The notes beneath the pieces were generated by a model, which was given only the letters and a program-made list of their open reading frames with translations, searched no databases and was not told the origin of the DNA. The translations under genes were made by a program, and so were the position numbers. A stretch of DNA of 64,000 bases from JAPLUA01 sp964625855 (GTDB lineage Bacteria; Verrucomicrobiota; Verrucomicrobiia; Limisphaerales; UBA8199): positions 62,001 through 126,000 of the forward strand of contig CAZVFC010000024.1 in assembly GCA_964625855.1 (NCBI GenBank), read 5' to 3'. Of the stretch, positions 43,562-52,343 are shown one piece after another. Position 1 is the stretch's first letter, and each line of letters starts with the position of its first letter.

Positions 43562-45142
43562 TTATTTGCCTCCACCTGCCGATTGCAGTTGAAACAGCGC
43601 GTTCTTTACGCCGTCAATCGTGAAACTGCCGGGCAGTTGTACCGGCGGGTATTCCTTGAAGGTTGCCATCAGAGTGCCGAGCTCATCCGACAGCGGGTAG
43701 ATCAGGAAGGCGTGATCGATCACCCAGTCCCAGTAGGTGTTGGAGGTAATGGGCGCCCGTTCGAAAGGATCCATCCGCAGGTTTATGAACAGTGGCAGGC
43801 GCAGGCCGCGGAAGTCACGCTGCCAGACATCCAGAGTCCCGGGGGAATCCTGAATCTTGAAGTGCAGCTTCCAGTTTCCGTAGCGGACGGCCAGCAGGTC
43901 GAATTCGTCGGAGAAATACCAAACCATATTACGCCGGCCTCTCTGCTCCTGGCCAGTCAAGTAGGGAAGCTGGTTGTAGCCGTCCAGGTGGTTTTTGAAT
44001 GTCCGTCCCGCCGCACTGTAGCCTTTCAACAGTTTGTCCGTAATATCGGGGTCACCCGCAGCCGCGACCAGGGTGGGGAACCAGTCCAGGCCCGAAAAGA
44101 TCTCGGTGGAGACTTGTCCTGGCTTGATATGACCGGGCCAGCGTATCATGGCCGGAACCCGGAAGGCACCTTCCCACCCGGTATTCTTTTCATTGCGGAA
44201 AGGGGTCATGGCGCCGTCAGGCCAGGTGTTCATGTGCGGGCCATTATCCGTGCCATAGATAACAATGGTGTTATCGGCAACACCCAGCTTGTCGAGGGTA
44301 TCCAGAATGGCACCCACGTTCTTGTCATGGTCAATCATGGTGTCATGATAGAACCCCTGATCCGGACCCGCCTGCCCAACGCTTGAAGGCTTGGTGTGGG
44401 TACGCAGGTGCATATGGGTAAAGCACGTCCACACGAAGAACGGCTTGTTGGCCTTGACCTGACGTTCGATGAAATCCTGGGAATGGGCCTGGATATCGTC
44501 GTCAATGGTCTCCATTCGCTTTTTGGTCAGAGGTCCGGTGTCGGTGACTCTGCCGTCGGCATAGGATTGGATCACGCCCCGGGGACCGTATTTCTTCTTG
44601 AACTCAGAGTTCTTGGGATAGTCGGGCAGCTCCGGTTCTTCTTCAGCGTTGAGATGATAGAGGTTGCCGTAGAACTCGTCAAAGCCATGGTTGGTTGGCA
44701 GAAACTCGTCCCGGTCTCCGAGATGGTTCTTGCCAAACTGGCCGGTGGCATAACCCAGATTCTTAAGAACCTGTGCCAGGCAGATAGTCTCCGCCTGCAA
44801 GCCCTGCTTGGCGCCCGGCATGCCGACCTTGGACAGCCCGTTGCGCACAGTGAGCTGGCCGGTGATGAAGGTCGAGCGCCCGGCGGTACAGCTTTGCTCG
44901 GCATAATAATCGGTAAACATCATCCCTTGCTTGGCCAGCCGATCAATGTTGGGCGTCTTGAAGCCCATCATGCCAAAAGAATAGGCGCTGAGATCGGTGA
45001 TGCCGATATCATCGCCCCAGATGACCACGATGTTAGGTTTCTTGTCCGCCGCGTGGCTGGGCGCGACAGCGCCGATCAGCGCCGCCGAGATTGCCAGCGC
45101 GGTCAGACCGTTAGCGAGTATTCTGCGTATTCTTCTTTCCAT
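43562..45142 (-). CDS. Exported arylsulfatase-type sulfatase
   Basis: A signal peptide (ALAISAALIGAVAPSHA) leads into the alkaline-phosphatase-fold sulfatase. PNIVVIWGDDIGITDLS supplies metal ligands. The modification site reads SCTAGRSTFITGQ (C-x-A-x-R form), whose Cys would be turned into formylglycine by a separate enzyme or AtsB-type maturase. GKNHLGD and YGTDNGPH are also conserved. It is about 526 residues from ATG 45142, preceded by GAAAGG. Its stop lies 157 bases before the start chosen for the next minus-strand gene. Confidence 0.92.
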   Translation of the reverse strand: MERRIRRILANGLTALAISAALIGAVAPSHAADKKPNIVVIWGDDIGITDLSAYSFGMMGFKTPNIDRLAKQGMMFTDYYAEQSCTAGRSTFITGQLTVRNGLSKVGMPGAKQGLQAETICLAQVLKNLGYATGQFGKNHLGDRDEFLPTNHGFDEFYGNLYHLNAEEEPELPDYPKNSEFKKKYGPRGVIQSYADGRVTDTGPLTKKRMETIDDDIQAHSQDFIERQVKANKPFFVWTCFTHMHLRTHTKPSSVGQAGPDQGFYHDTMIDHDKNVGAILDTLDKLGVADNTIVIYGTDNGPHMNTWPDGAMTPFRNEKNTGWEGAFRVPAMIRWPGHIKPGQVSTEIFSGLDWFPTLVAAAGDPDITDKLLKGYSAAGRTFKNHLDGYNQLPYLTGQEQRGRRNMVWYFSDEFDLLAVRYGNWKLHFKIQDSPGTLDVWQRDFRGLRLPLFINLRMDPFERAPITSNTYWDWVIDHAFLIYPLSDELGTLMATFKEYPPVQLPGSFTIDGVKNALFQLQSAGGGK

Positions 45143-45235
45143 GGTTTCTTGCCTTTCTTTCTGTCTGTTTGTGCTTTGTGCTGTGCTAATCCTCAACTTC
45201 AGCCAATCGCTGCGCTGAGAAATCGTTACGTATCA

Positions 45236-45625
45236 TTACAGCGGCTCCTTTGATTGTGCCGCCCTCCCAGCCGCCGGCTCCTGTACCCACTGGATAGCGT
45301 CAATAAGGGCTTGGGCGTCCACGGGCTTGCGGAAGAAATAGCATGCGCCCAGTTGCCGGGCCAAGTTCCGGGTCTCATCGTCGTCGCGGGCCGATACAGC
45401 AATGACGGGCAGCTTGACGTGGCGGCGATTGAGTTCGGCCTGGAGCTGGAGCCCGGACTGTCCGGGAAGGGTGATGTCGAGGAGCAGACAGCCAGGCTCA
45501 AGTGTGCCAGCGGCTGCGAGGAAATCTTCCGCCGACGCAAAAGCCTGCGAAGGAAAGCCCGCCGAGCGCATCAGGCGCGCAAGGTTTGTGCGCACAGACT
45601 GGTCGTCGTCCACAATGTAAATCAT
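45236..45625 (-). CDS. Single-domain response regulator
   Basis: The 129 residues are one receiver domain: IVDDDQ acidic pair near the start, the phospho-acceptor in LLLDITLPGQSGL, and the conserved Lys in FFRKPVDAQAL. No output domain follows, so it would act as a phosphate sink, a CheY-like regulator or a relay. It lies 206 bases downstream of the FixJ-like regulator on the same strand, separated by a run of palindromes, and its receiver is similar to that one (SAGFPSQAFASAEDFLA). Confidence 0.9.
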   Translation of the reverse strand: MIYIVDDDQSVRTNLARLMRSAGFPSQAFASAEDFLAAAGTLEPGCLLLDITLPGQSGLQLQAELNRRHVKLPVIAVSARDDDETRNLARQLGACYFFRKPVDAQALIDAIQWVQEPAAGRAAQSKEPL

Positions 45626-45684
45626 GACCTGAGCAGGTTGTCTCTCTTAAGCAGTATATCTTCACGCACAGGGGGGCGGAGGGT

Positions 45685-45830
45685 CAATAGGACCTTGGTC
45701 CTATTGCCGCCGGGGGCGCAGCGCAGACTTCCAAGTCTGCTGTGTCGCCGACTTCCAAGTCGGCGGGGCTTTCCACAGGCACCGGCTTGCGGGTTTGGAA
45801 ACCCGCGATACGGCAGACTTGGAAGTCTGC
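45685..45830. repeat. Five tandem near-palindromes between two response-regulator genes
   Basis: Five inverted repeats each have a 2-nt centre: CAATAGGACC-TT-GGTCCTATTG (45685-45706), GCAGACTT-CC-AAGTCTGC (45723-45740), GCCGACTT-CC-AAGTCGGC (45747-45764), GCGGGTTT-GG-AAACCCGC (45789-45806) and GCAGACTT-GG-AAGTCTGC (45813-45830). The second and fifth are reverse complements of each other. The last ends one base before the stop codon of the FixJ-like gene. Half-sites covary, which implies selection for pairing or for symmetric binding. Confidence 0.85.
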
Positions 45831-45831
45831 G

Positions 45832-46458
45832 CTACGGGGCGCGCCGCGGGGCGATGCCGATGGTTTGGCAGAGGTGCACGAGTTCGGCGACGGAATTGAC
45901 TTCCATCTTCTCCATGACGCGGCCACGGTGGATCTTGATGGTCTTCTCAGCAATGCCGAGCGCGTCCGCGATCTGCTTGTTGAGGCAGCCGGCGATGACA
46001 TACTCCATCACCTCATGTTCCCGACTGGAAAGCCGGGAGATCCGCTCGCGGATGGTGTGCAATTCGCGGGCGTGCTCCCGGGCGGTTTGATGACGCTCCA
46101 CGGCGAGCTGGACGGCCTGAAGCAGGGCCTGGTCATCGACGGGCTTGAGAAGAAAATCCACCGCGCCTTTCTTCATGGCCTCCACACTGGTGGGAACGTC
46201 GCCATGGCCCGTGAGGAAGATGATGGGGAGGGAGCTGTTGCGGGCGGCGAGCCGATCGCGCAGTTGGGGGCCAGTCAGGTGCGGCATACGCACATCCAAG
46301 ATGAGGCAGCCGGTGCCGGAGAGAGGAGACCGGGCCAGAAACTCCTCGGCGGAAGCGAACGCTTCCGCATGCCACCCGGCAGCGCGCAGCAGCCAAAGGA
46401 GCGACTTGCGCATGGAAGCGTCGTCATCAACGACAAAGATGGTGGCGTCGTTCTTCAT
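45832..46458 (-). CDS. FixJ-like response regulator (receiver plus LuxR-type HTH)
   Basis: The receiver (about 5-120) has FVVDDDASMR, phospho-acceptor in CLILDVRMPHLTG, FLTGHGDVPTSV and FLLKPVD. The C-terminal LuxR/FixJ helix-turn-helix reads SSREHEVMEYVIAGCLNKQI, then ADALGIAEKTIKIHRGRVM. It overlaps the upstream sensor kinase gene by 4 bp, so it is the kinase's cognate partner. DNA targets are unknown. The 208-residue length is normal. Confidence 0.94.
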   Translation of the reverse strand: MKNDATIFVVDDDASMRKSLLWLLRAAGWHAEAFASAEEFLARSPLSGTGCLILDVRMPHLTGPQLRDRLAARNSSLPIIFLTGHGDVPTSVEAMKKGAVDFLLKPVDDQALLQAVQLAVERHQTAREHARELHTIRERISRLSSREHEVMEYVIAGCLNKQIADALGIAEKTIKIHRGRVMEKMEVNSVAELVHLCQTIGIAPRRAP

Positions 46459-48686
46459 GCGCCGGGATCCAGGGGCAACGAGAAAGAGAAGGTGGTTTTG
46501 CCGGGCTGGCTGTGGGCCAGCCAGATTCGGCCGCCGTGGGACTCGAGGATGGAGCGGCAGATGGACAGACCGATGCCCAGGCCTTGAGGCTTGGTGGTCC
46601 AGAAGGCATCAAAGAGCCTGGCGGCCTTTTCTGGTGGAATGCCGGGGCCGGAATCCGAAACGCTGACCAGCACGGTGTCCACGCCGTCGCGCGCGCCGGC
46701 GATCTCGATCCGCCGCTCACCCTCGGGAACTTGCTGCATAGCCTCGATGGCGTTCATCACGAGGTTGAGGATGACCTGCTGGATCTGCGTCTTGTCGGCC
46801 ACGACGTGGCAGTCCCGCGGGCATTGCACGGCCAGTTGCACGTGGTGGGTCAGAAGCTCACTGTGGAGCAGATCGGCCATGTCGCGAGCAACGTGGGCAA
46901 GATTGAGGCGTTCGCGCTGAGAGGGCTGGCGGCGGATCATGGCGCGGAGGCCGCTCACGACCGAGCCGGCGCGCTTGGTGTCCTGAACGATGCTTTCGAG
47001 GATCTCGCGAATGTCGTTGGGGTCGTGACGCTCCGCGGCCAGGAAGCGCAACCCCGCCTGGGCGGCGCTGAGCGTGGCCGCGAGGGGCTGGTTCAGCTCG
47101 TGCGCGAGGGAGGAGGTGATGGCGCCGGTGCGGGCGACCCGGTCGGCATGCCAGGCCTCGACCTGGAGTCGCCGCATCTCTTCGGCGTTACGCTGTTGCT
47201 CGGTAATGTCTATGGAGACGCCGGTGAGAGACTGCGGCTTGCCCGAGGAGTCGCATTGCAGGGATCGGCGAGAGGCGATCCAGGCTATGGTGCCATCGGG
47301 TCGCACGATGCGAAAATTGACGCTGGCATAACGGCGGGACTCGCTGAGCTCTTTGAGCCTCTGGCGTATCATTTCCTGGTCTTCCGGGTGGACCAGGGCG
47401 AGGAATCGTTCCAAGGTGACGGTTTCGTTTTCCGGGAAGGCGAAGAGTGCGCGAGCTTGGTCGGTGAACCAGAACAGGTTGGTCGCGAGGTCGAGGCTCC
47501 AGAGCCCGGCCCCGGCGGCTTCGGCGGCCAGACGCAGGCGGTTCTCGCTTTCGCGAAGGAGGCGTTCGACCCGCCGCCGGCGGGTAAGGTTGATTACCAG
47601 CAGGATAATGAGCGCAGTCTCGACCAACGTAATGAGGAGAACGCCGATGATTTGCCACTTGTGCAGCTCCCATTGGGTGGGCTCGCGAAAGAGGATTTCA
47701 GCACCGGGCGGCAGGCGGCTTTCACTGATTTTCCATCGGCGAAGTTGTCTCCAGTCGAACATCGGGGCCGGGGTGTGTATTGCCCCTCGCGCCGCATCCT
47801 GCGGTTTCTGGCCCTGGAGAATTCGAATTGCGATTTGCGCGGCAGTGCGCCCAACCGTACGGAAGGTTATTATCGAACCACCCACAATGCCATGGCCCAG
47901 GTAGGTATCGTAATAGCCGTAAATCGGCACCCGACTCGCGGCGGCGAACTGGTCCAGCGCCGCTTGTGGAGTGAAGGCGTTGCCGGCTTTGTCACGGAAC
48001 ATCGTGCCATAAAACACCACCGTATGGTCGGGCAGACGCGACAGTTCCTGCCGCAATTCCACGAGCGATCGGTTGGTCAGCCACAGAAGCTCGAGGTTCG
48101 TCGGCAATGACGAAACACTGGCCGGCCTAAGACCACCGCTGTTGATGCCGTCCACGATGGCTACCTGACGCGTGTCCGGTTGGAGACGGAGCGCGAGCTC
48201 CAGCGTTTCCGCCACGTTCACCGCCTGGGGAATCCCGACAATCAAATCGTCGGGTATCGCCTCTGGCATTTCATTAGGTTCAACACCACAGTGCACCACC
48301 GGCACGCGGGGGAATAACATCGGGCGATGTTCTATCAGGAAATTCAACGCCGATCCCCCGGCGGCAATAATGACATCGGGCGGGCGCTCGTGGTATTTCT
48401 CGCTTAAGAACCCCCGCGTGCGCTCCTGCTGGATCCGGTTGGGGAACCGGTCCACGTCGAGGAACTCGGTGTAGAATTCCACGGGCCGTTGAAATGCCGA
48501 ATCGAATGTGGTGCGGATCGCCTCATCCACTGCAATGCCGGCTGGCAAAAGCCGCTCGTTGGAATAGAGAACCAAAACGCGGGGCTGCCTAACGTTTGAG
48601 GGGGAGGTTTCCCCGGCGCGCGCCCCCGGCACGTTCAACCCCATCCCGACGATGAGAACAAGAGTTAAGCTACGCAAGTCACGCAT
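46455..48686 (-). CDS. Sensor histidine kinase with periplasmic ABC-substrate-binding-like domain and PAS
   Basis: A signal peptide (1-24) leads to a periplasmic domain resembling ABC-type substrate-binding proteins (about 35-305, PRVLVLYSNERLLPAG). A membrane helix follows (344-367), then a PAS domain (about 380-495, ending SIDITEQQRN). A HisKA box SSLAHELNQPLAA has H529 as phospho-acceptor, and the HATPase has NLVMNAIEAM (N645), SDSGPGIPPEKA and GLGIGLSIC. The domain order suggests sensing of a periplasmic solute. It is coupled by ATGA to the FixJ-like regulator gene. Confidence 0.94.
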   Translation of the reverse strand: MRDLRSLTLVLIVGMGLNVPGARAGETSPSNVRQPRVLVLYSNERLLPAGIAVDEAIRTTFDSAFQRPVEFYTEFLDVDRFPNRIQQERTRGFLSEKYHERPPDVIIAAGGSALNFLIEHRPMLFPRVPVVHCGVEPNEMPEAIPDDLIVGIPQAVNVAETLELALRLQPDTRQVAIVDGINSGGLRPASVSSLPTNLELLWLTNRSLVELRQELSRLPDHTVVFYGTMFRDKAGNAFTPQAALDQFAAASRVPIYGYYDTYLGHGIVGGSIITFRTVGRTAAQIAIRILQGQKPQDAARGAIHTPAPMFDWRQLRRWKISESRLPPGAEILFREPTQWELHKWQIIGVLLITLVETALIILLVINLTRRRRVERLLRESENRLRLAAEAAGAGLWSLDLATNLFWFTDQARALFAFPENETVTLERFLALVHPEDQEMIRQRLKELSESRRYASVNFRIVRPDGTIAWIASRRSLQCDSSGKPQSLTGVSIDITEQQRNAEEMRRLQVEAWHADRVARTGAITSSLAHELNQPLAATLSAAQAGLRFLAAERHDPNDIREILESIVQDTKRAGSVVSGLRAMIRRQPSQRERLNLAHVARDMADLLHSELLTHHVQLAVQCPRDCHVVADKTQIQQVILNLVMNAIEAMQQVPEGERRIEIAGARDGVDTVLVSVSDSGPGIPPEKAARLFDAFWTTKPQGLGIGLSICRSILESHGGRIWLAHSQPGKTTFSFSLPLDPGA

Positions 48687-48794
48687 GCTCTTGGGCTGGA
48701 TGGTAGCAGGTCCAGAACGGCCTTGGCACGGCCAAGGATGGGGGAGAAGCTAAGGATGCACTGAGCGTGGCACGACTGCCCCCGAGCTACCGAT

Positions 48795-50288
48795 TCACTC
48801 CACGCGGCGTAACCGATCCGCGCCGTCCTCCAGGGAAATCTCTACAGCCCGGCCCGAGGCATCGAGCTTGAATTCCACCGCCGCCTCCACCCCCGAGCCA
48901 TAGACGTTTTCGCGCGCTTGCGCCAGGAAGGTCGTCGGCCCGGTTTGCTTCAGAGTCGTGGTCGCGGACTCCACGTCGTCCGTCTCCAGATCAATGAGCC
49001 GCAATTTGCCGCCCAGCGCGACCACGCGCGTGTATCCGCCGGAGCGGTCGCGATAGAGCCCTTCAAATCTCGCCAGATCGGCCGCGGGCGCCGGCGCTTC
49101 TTCCGGCGTCGCGGCTTTGGCAATCGGGCCGCAGACGATCTTCATCGCACCGGTGGCCAGTTCGCGCGGCCCGTCGTCGGCGTTGATGAGCAGGATGACG
49201 GCGACCTTGCTGGCCGGGCTGATCAGCAGCCGCGACTTGTAGCCCGGCAGGCTGCCGCTGTGTTCGAGGTCCGCTCGTTTCTCCGCGCGGGTCAGCCGCC
49301 AGCCGATGCCCCAGCCCAGGCTCCAATCCGGTGTCAGGAAGCGCGGCCGGTGCATCTCCCGCAACGCGCGGCCGGTGAGTACCGGACCCCGGTACGCGTC
49401 GGCTTCATTAAACTGCAACGAGGCCCACTTGGCCAGGTCGGACACGCTCGAGACGAGGCCGCCGGCCGACAGGATGCCACGCTTGTCCATTTGGGCTTCC
49501 ACCCCGCGCGGCTGTTGGGAAAGCCGCCGCCCGTACGGCACCGCCAGGCCGGGTCGCGTCTCGGTTCCATCCAGCACGAATGAATGGGACATGCCCAACG
49601 GTTCCAGGATCCGCTCGCGGAGGTACCGGTCATAAGGCATCCCGGAGACCTGCTGCACCAGTTCGCCCGCGACCGTAAAGCCGTAGTTCGAGTACTTGAG
49701 GCGCGTCAGCGGCGCGAATGACAGCGGGGTGGACGGCGTTTGCCGGGTCACGTCGGCCTGGTCTGGTCCTTCGAGTTGGTCCCAATCGGTCCCGGGGGCC
49801 TCACGCCGGAGCCCCGCGGTGTGGGTCAGGAGGTTCCAGACACGGATGGGTTGGGCGGGGTCGGCGTCCTTGGGGGTGAACCAGGGCAGATACTTGCTCA
49901 CCGGGTCTTCGAGCGAGAGTTTTCCCTGCTCGGCCAATTGCATGACCGCCGTGGCGGTGAAGGTCTTGGTGATCGAAGCGACCCGATAGAGCGTCTGGTC
50001 CGTTGCGGCAACCTTGTTCGACACGTCCGCATACCCGTAGCCTTTGCTCCAGATGAGGTCCTGGTCATAGACCACGCCGGCGGAGAAGCCCGGCAGATCG
50101 TACCGGAGGCGCTGGCCCTCGAGCCAGACGTCGAGCTTGACGAGTGCCTCGCGCACGGCGGTGGCGCCCGCAACGCGGGCTGGCGGCTGGGCGGCGACGG
50201 CGGGCGCTGGCGGTTGGCCGGCGGCCACAAGGACGGTCGCTGCAGAAAGCGGCAGCAGATGGAGGAAGCGGGAGCAGGTTCTTTTCAT
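48795..50288 (-). CDS. Beta-lactamase-family serine hydrolase
   Basis: The penicillin-binding-like fold is marked by SITK (in RVASITKTFTATAVMQLAEQ) and YSN (in RLKYSNYGFTVAGEL). A third motif lies in the HSGSLPGYKSR region (H-x-G). Such proteins are usually esterases or D-amino-peptidases, not antibiotic-resistance enzymes. A C-terminal about 110-residue beta domain (RFEGLYRDRSGGYTRVVAL) is added. ATG 50288 gives a signal peptide; the longer reading would start inside the repeat at 50312. The 497 residues is on the large side because of the extra domain. Confidence 0.85.
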   Translation of the reverse strand: MKRTCSRFLHLLPLSAATVLVAAGQPPAPAVAAQPPARVAGATAVREALVKLDVWLEGQRLRYDLPGFSAGVVYDQDLIWSKGYGYADVSNKVAATDQTLYRVASITKTFTATAVMQLAEQGKLSLEDPVSKYLPWFTPKDADPAQPIRVWNLLTHTAGLRREAPGTDWDQLEGPDQADVTRQTPSTPLSFAPLTRLKYSNYGFTVAGELVQQVSGMPYDRYLRERILEPLGMSHSFVLDGTETRPGLAVPYGRRLSQQPRGVEAQMDKRGILSAGGLVSSVSDLAKWASLQFNEADAYRGPVLTGRALREMHRPRFLTPDWSLGWGIGWRLTRAEKRADLEHSGSLPGYKSRLLISPASKVAVILLINADDGPRELATGAMKIVCGPIAKAATPEEAPAPAADLARFEGLYRDRSGGYTRVVALGGKLRLIDLETDDVESATTTLKQTGPTTFLAQARENVYGSGVEAAVEFKLDASGRAVEISLEDGADRLRRVE

Positions 50289-50311
50289 AAGATTGGACCT
50301 TGGGCGTGGCT

Positions 50312-50420
50312 CGGCGGGCAGACTCGCACCGCGGCGGCGTGCCGACGCGACGAACCGTTTGGTGTGGTTGAAGGTCACCCGAGCCGTGTAGCAGGAACCA
50401 ATTGGAATATCCACCTCAAA
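50312..50420. repeat. 109-bp direct repeat R1, copy 1 (upstream of hicBA)
   Basis: This sequence recurs at 53100-53208 with the same length and about 4 differences in 109 positions. Both copies are on the same strand. It starts at cggcgggcagactcgcaccg and ends at atatccacctcaaa. Copy 1 ends 41 bases before hicB; copy 2 precedes the antitoxin-PIN module. On the minus strand both copies are open for about 35 codons. It is non-coding in my reading. Confidence 0.85.
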
Positions 50421-50461
50421 TCCAGCTTGGCGAGAGTCGGCGTCTGGCTTACTGTTAGACG

Positions 50462-50659
50462 ATGAAGTACAGGGTCACATTGATCGAGCATGAGGCCGGC
50501 GTCTCGGTGAGTTGCCCGGCGTTGCGCGGCTGCCATTCGCAAGGCAATACCCCCGAGGAAGCCCTGGCCAACATCCGGGAGGCTATCCGGGAATGGCTAG
50601 CGGCTGAAGCTGACGAGTCCAAGCTCTTCAAGGTCAGTGAAGTCGAAGTGGCTATCTGA
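50462..50659 (+). CDS. hicB: HicB-family antitoxin
   Basis: This 65-residue protein is the short, HicB-like antitoxin. It begins MKYRVTLIEHEAGVSVSCPA, followed by LRGCHSQGNTPEEALANIRE and AIREWL, the partial RNase-H-like fold of HicB. There is no C-terminal DNA-binding domain, so it would depend on the complex for autoregulation. It is 3 bases upstream of hicA. Confidence 0.93.
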   Translation: MKYRVTLIEHEAGVSVSCPALRGCHSQGNTPEEALANIREAIREWLAAEADESKLFKVSEVEVAI

Positions 50660-50662
50660 GCC

Positions 50663-50875
50663 ATGCCCAAGCTTCCCGGTGTGCGGCATCAAGACGCCAT
50701 CCGCGTCCTCGAAAAGCTCGGTTTCCGCATCATACGCCAGAGCGGCCACATCGTCATGTCTAACGGCGAGACCCGGCTTACCGTCCCGCGGGCAAATCCC
50801 GTTGATCCCTACACGATGGGCGCCATTGCGCGCGACGCCGGGCTGACACCGGATGAATTCCGGCGATTGTTGTAA
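50663..50875 (+). CDS. hicA: HicA-family mRNA interferase toxin
   Basis: HicA toxins have a small double-stranded-RNA-binding fold. The catalytic His lies in RQSGHIVMSN, and the N-terminal part reads GVRHQDAIRVLEKLGFRIIR. The C-terminus GAIARDAGLTPDEFRRLL is also typical. At 70 residues it is complete. It follows hicB after 3 bases, antitoxin first. Confidence 0.93.
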   Translation: MPKLPGVRHQDAIRVLEKLGFRIIRQSGHIVMSNGETRLTVPRANPVDPYTMGAIARDAGLTPDEFRRLL

Positions 50876-51354
50876 TCCGCCCGGAGGATACCAGTCTGCG
50901 GGCGAAGGGATGGGCGTGAAGGCCGGTTTGCCAGATTGGGGCGATCTCCGCTGGGGCTGCAGTATTCATTCTGCATTCTACATTCAACTCGCGCTCCAGG
51001 GTCAGGGCCTGTCTGCGCTCACCGCGGCCCCCGCAACCGGAGGGTGGTGCCACCACCGTTCATAACGCCGGAGCTAACCTCCGGTTTGACGCCTTTCATG
51101 GTAAGCCGGGTAGGGACGCCTCGCCGAAGGCGTCCGGCTTGGGTGATCGGGTGAGGGACTGGAAACAGGCTAAGCCAAAGCACACCACCTATAGGGGCGA
51201 AGCCAGCAGAAGAACCACCAGGGGTAGCGCTCTCGTGGGCGCTTTTCGCGTTCCTGGCCTCAGTTCGCAACGGTTGTGCTCGCGGGTGGGTTTCCCCCCA
51301 GGGATGCGAATGGCATCAGCTGAAGCGGTTCAGAGGCATGGCCCGGGAGCGGCA
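50876..51354. other. Intergenic region containing repeat R2 copy 1
   Basis: Between hicA and the Schlafen-like gene lies non-coding sequence. It contains R2 copy 1 (51009-51100), then a hairpin (GGACGCCT 51114-51121 with AGGCGTCC). The part after 51140 looks like degraded coding sequence on either strand, with no family that I recognise. Confidence 0.5.
51009..51100. repeat. Direct repeat R2, copy 1
   Basis: The core ccgcggcccccgcaaccgg, then gccaccaccgttcataacgc and aacctccggttt, then gcctttcatg, recurs at 53266-53369 with several substitutions and a 13-bp insertion. In copy 1 it lies 589 bases after R1, with hicBA between. In copy 2 only about 57 bases separate R1 and R2. Confidence 0.75.
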
Positions 51355-52203
51355 TTAAAAGCGGGCCGACCTCGGCACGCTCACGAATACGGCGTCTGGC
51401 TCGAAGGTAAACTGGGCGGGGGGGTTGCCATTTTCGCAGAGCGATTCCTGGGCCTGGAGCACGCCCCGGCCAAAACGGTTCACGTAACCCAGCACCTTGA
51501 GCGCCTCGGCCAGGACCGGATTCCGGTAATCGGTCAAACGGGGGAAATTGGCCGGCGAAACGCCGCCATACAAACCGCCGGGATTGATGATCTCGAGGCG
51601 GTCGCTGAACCGGTGAAACCGGACGGGCGCGCTGGACTCATAGTTGCGGTGGCAGATCGCGTTGAGCAGGAACTCGCGCACGGCGGACCGGGGAAAGTCC
51701 CACAGGGCTTCGTCGCGCAGGTTCGACACGCGAACGGGACGCGCCTCGAGGAGGCCATCGAGCAGGGCATCGAGGCTGTGAACCATGCCCAGGAGGTTCT
51801 CGCCGTATTCGCGAGAGCCTTGCACGGGCGAGGCCAGGGAAGTTCCGCCCAGGCGAAGATATTGCACGTATGCTCCGGGCAGAAAATGACGCGGGCGCCT
51901 GGCGAACGCCAGCACCCCCGCGTGCGTCGGGCAGTCCCGGTTGAGATCGTAGAATCGCAGGGCGGCCAGTTGTTCCTCGACGCTTCGCTTGTTGGCCCGG
52001 ATGACCTCCTCCGCCACCGCCGCCTTTCGATACACCTGCAAGAACAGGTCAATTTCCATATCGTCCAGGCTCGCTTCCCGGCACGGCCGCGCGTCGAAGG
52101 TGTGGGCCATCTTGCCGCACTTGGGGCACGGGGTGGGCGGGACGGTGCAGACGCAGGGTAGCTTGCCGCATTTAGGGCAGGGTTTGATGACGGTGGTGCT
52201 CAT
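51355..52203 (-). CDS. Schlafen/AlbA-type C-terminal ATPase-like part with N-terminal zinc ribbons
   Basis: Two CPKCGK knuckles (residues about 9-14 and 26-31) stand in for the usual N-terminal AlbA domain. Next is the middle domain (THAGVLAFARRPRHFLPGAY) and then the HATPase-like C-terminal domain (FPRSAVREFLLNAICHRNYE, DRLEIINPGGLYGG). Full Schlafen/AlbA_2 proteins have all of these in one chain of about 400-500 residues. This one (282) lacks AlbA_2. The gene 112 bases upstream supplies AlbA_2 plus a middle domain but no C-domain, so the pair looks like complementary partial copies. Confidence 0.8.
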   Translation of the reverse strand: MSTTVIKPCPKCGKLPCVCTVPPTPCPKCGKMAHTFDARPCREASLDDMEIDLFLQVYRKAAVAEEVIRANKRSVEEQLAALRFYDLNRDCPTHAGVLAFARRPRHFLPGAYVQYLRLGGTSLASPVQGSREYGENLLGMVHSLDALLDGLLEARPVRVSNLRDEALWDFPRSAVREFLLNAICHRNYESSAPVRFHRFSDRLEIINPGGLYGGVSPANFPRLTDYRNPVLAEALKVLGYVNRFGRGVLQAQESLCENGNPPAQFTFEPDAVFVSVPRSARF

Positions 52204-52214
52204 GGTGGTTCAAC

Positions 52215-52240
52215 CGCTAATGGACGCTAATGAACGCTAA
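52215..52240. repeat. Three CGCTAA units at 10-bp spacing
   Basis: CGCTAATGGA, CGCTAATGAA and CGCTAATTCT follow one another at exactly 10-bp steps. They sit between the two Schlafen-type genes and upstream of the first downstream one. A binding site or dispersed repeat is possible. Confidence 0.6.
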
Positions 52241-52307
52241 TTCTTGGAGGGGCTTTCGCTCATGTTTCGGCTCACGGCGGTTAGTTTGGTCGGTTTTACT
52301 GGGGTTC

Positions 52308-52343
52308 TTTCGGGTCATTTTCGGGTCATTCGATGACCCGAAA
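52308..52343. repeat. 11-bp-period inverted repeat (locus D)
   Basis: TTTCGGGTCAT occurs twice in a row (52308-52318, 52319-52329) and, after three bases, once inverted as ATGACCCGAAA (52333-52343). The repeat covers the stop codon of the AlbA-domain gene on the minus strand (stop at 52315) and so encodes its last residues (MTRK). Confidence 0.75.

Noticed and set aside
46512..48110. 532-codon plus-strand ORF inside the sensor kinase
   Set aside because: Antisense shadow; the minus strand has full histidine-kinase motifs.
48795..50288. Antibiotic-resistance beta-lactamase
   Set aside because: Belongs to the broad SxxK/YxN hydrolase group with an extra C-domain; no evidence of resistance function.
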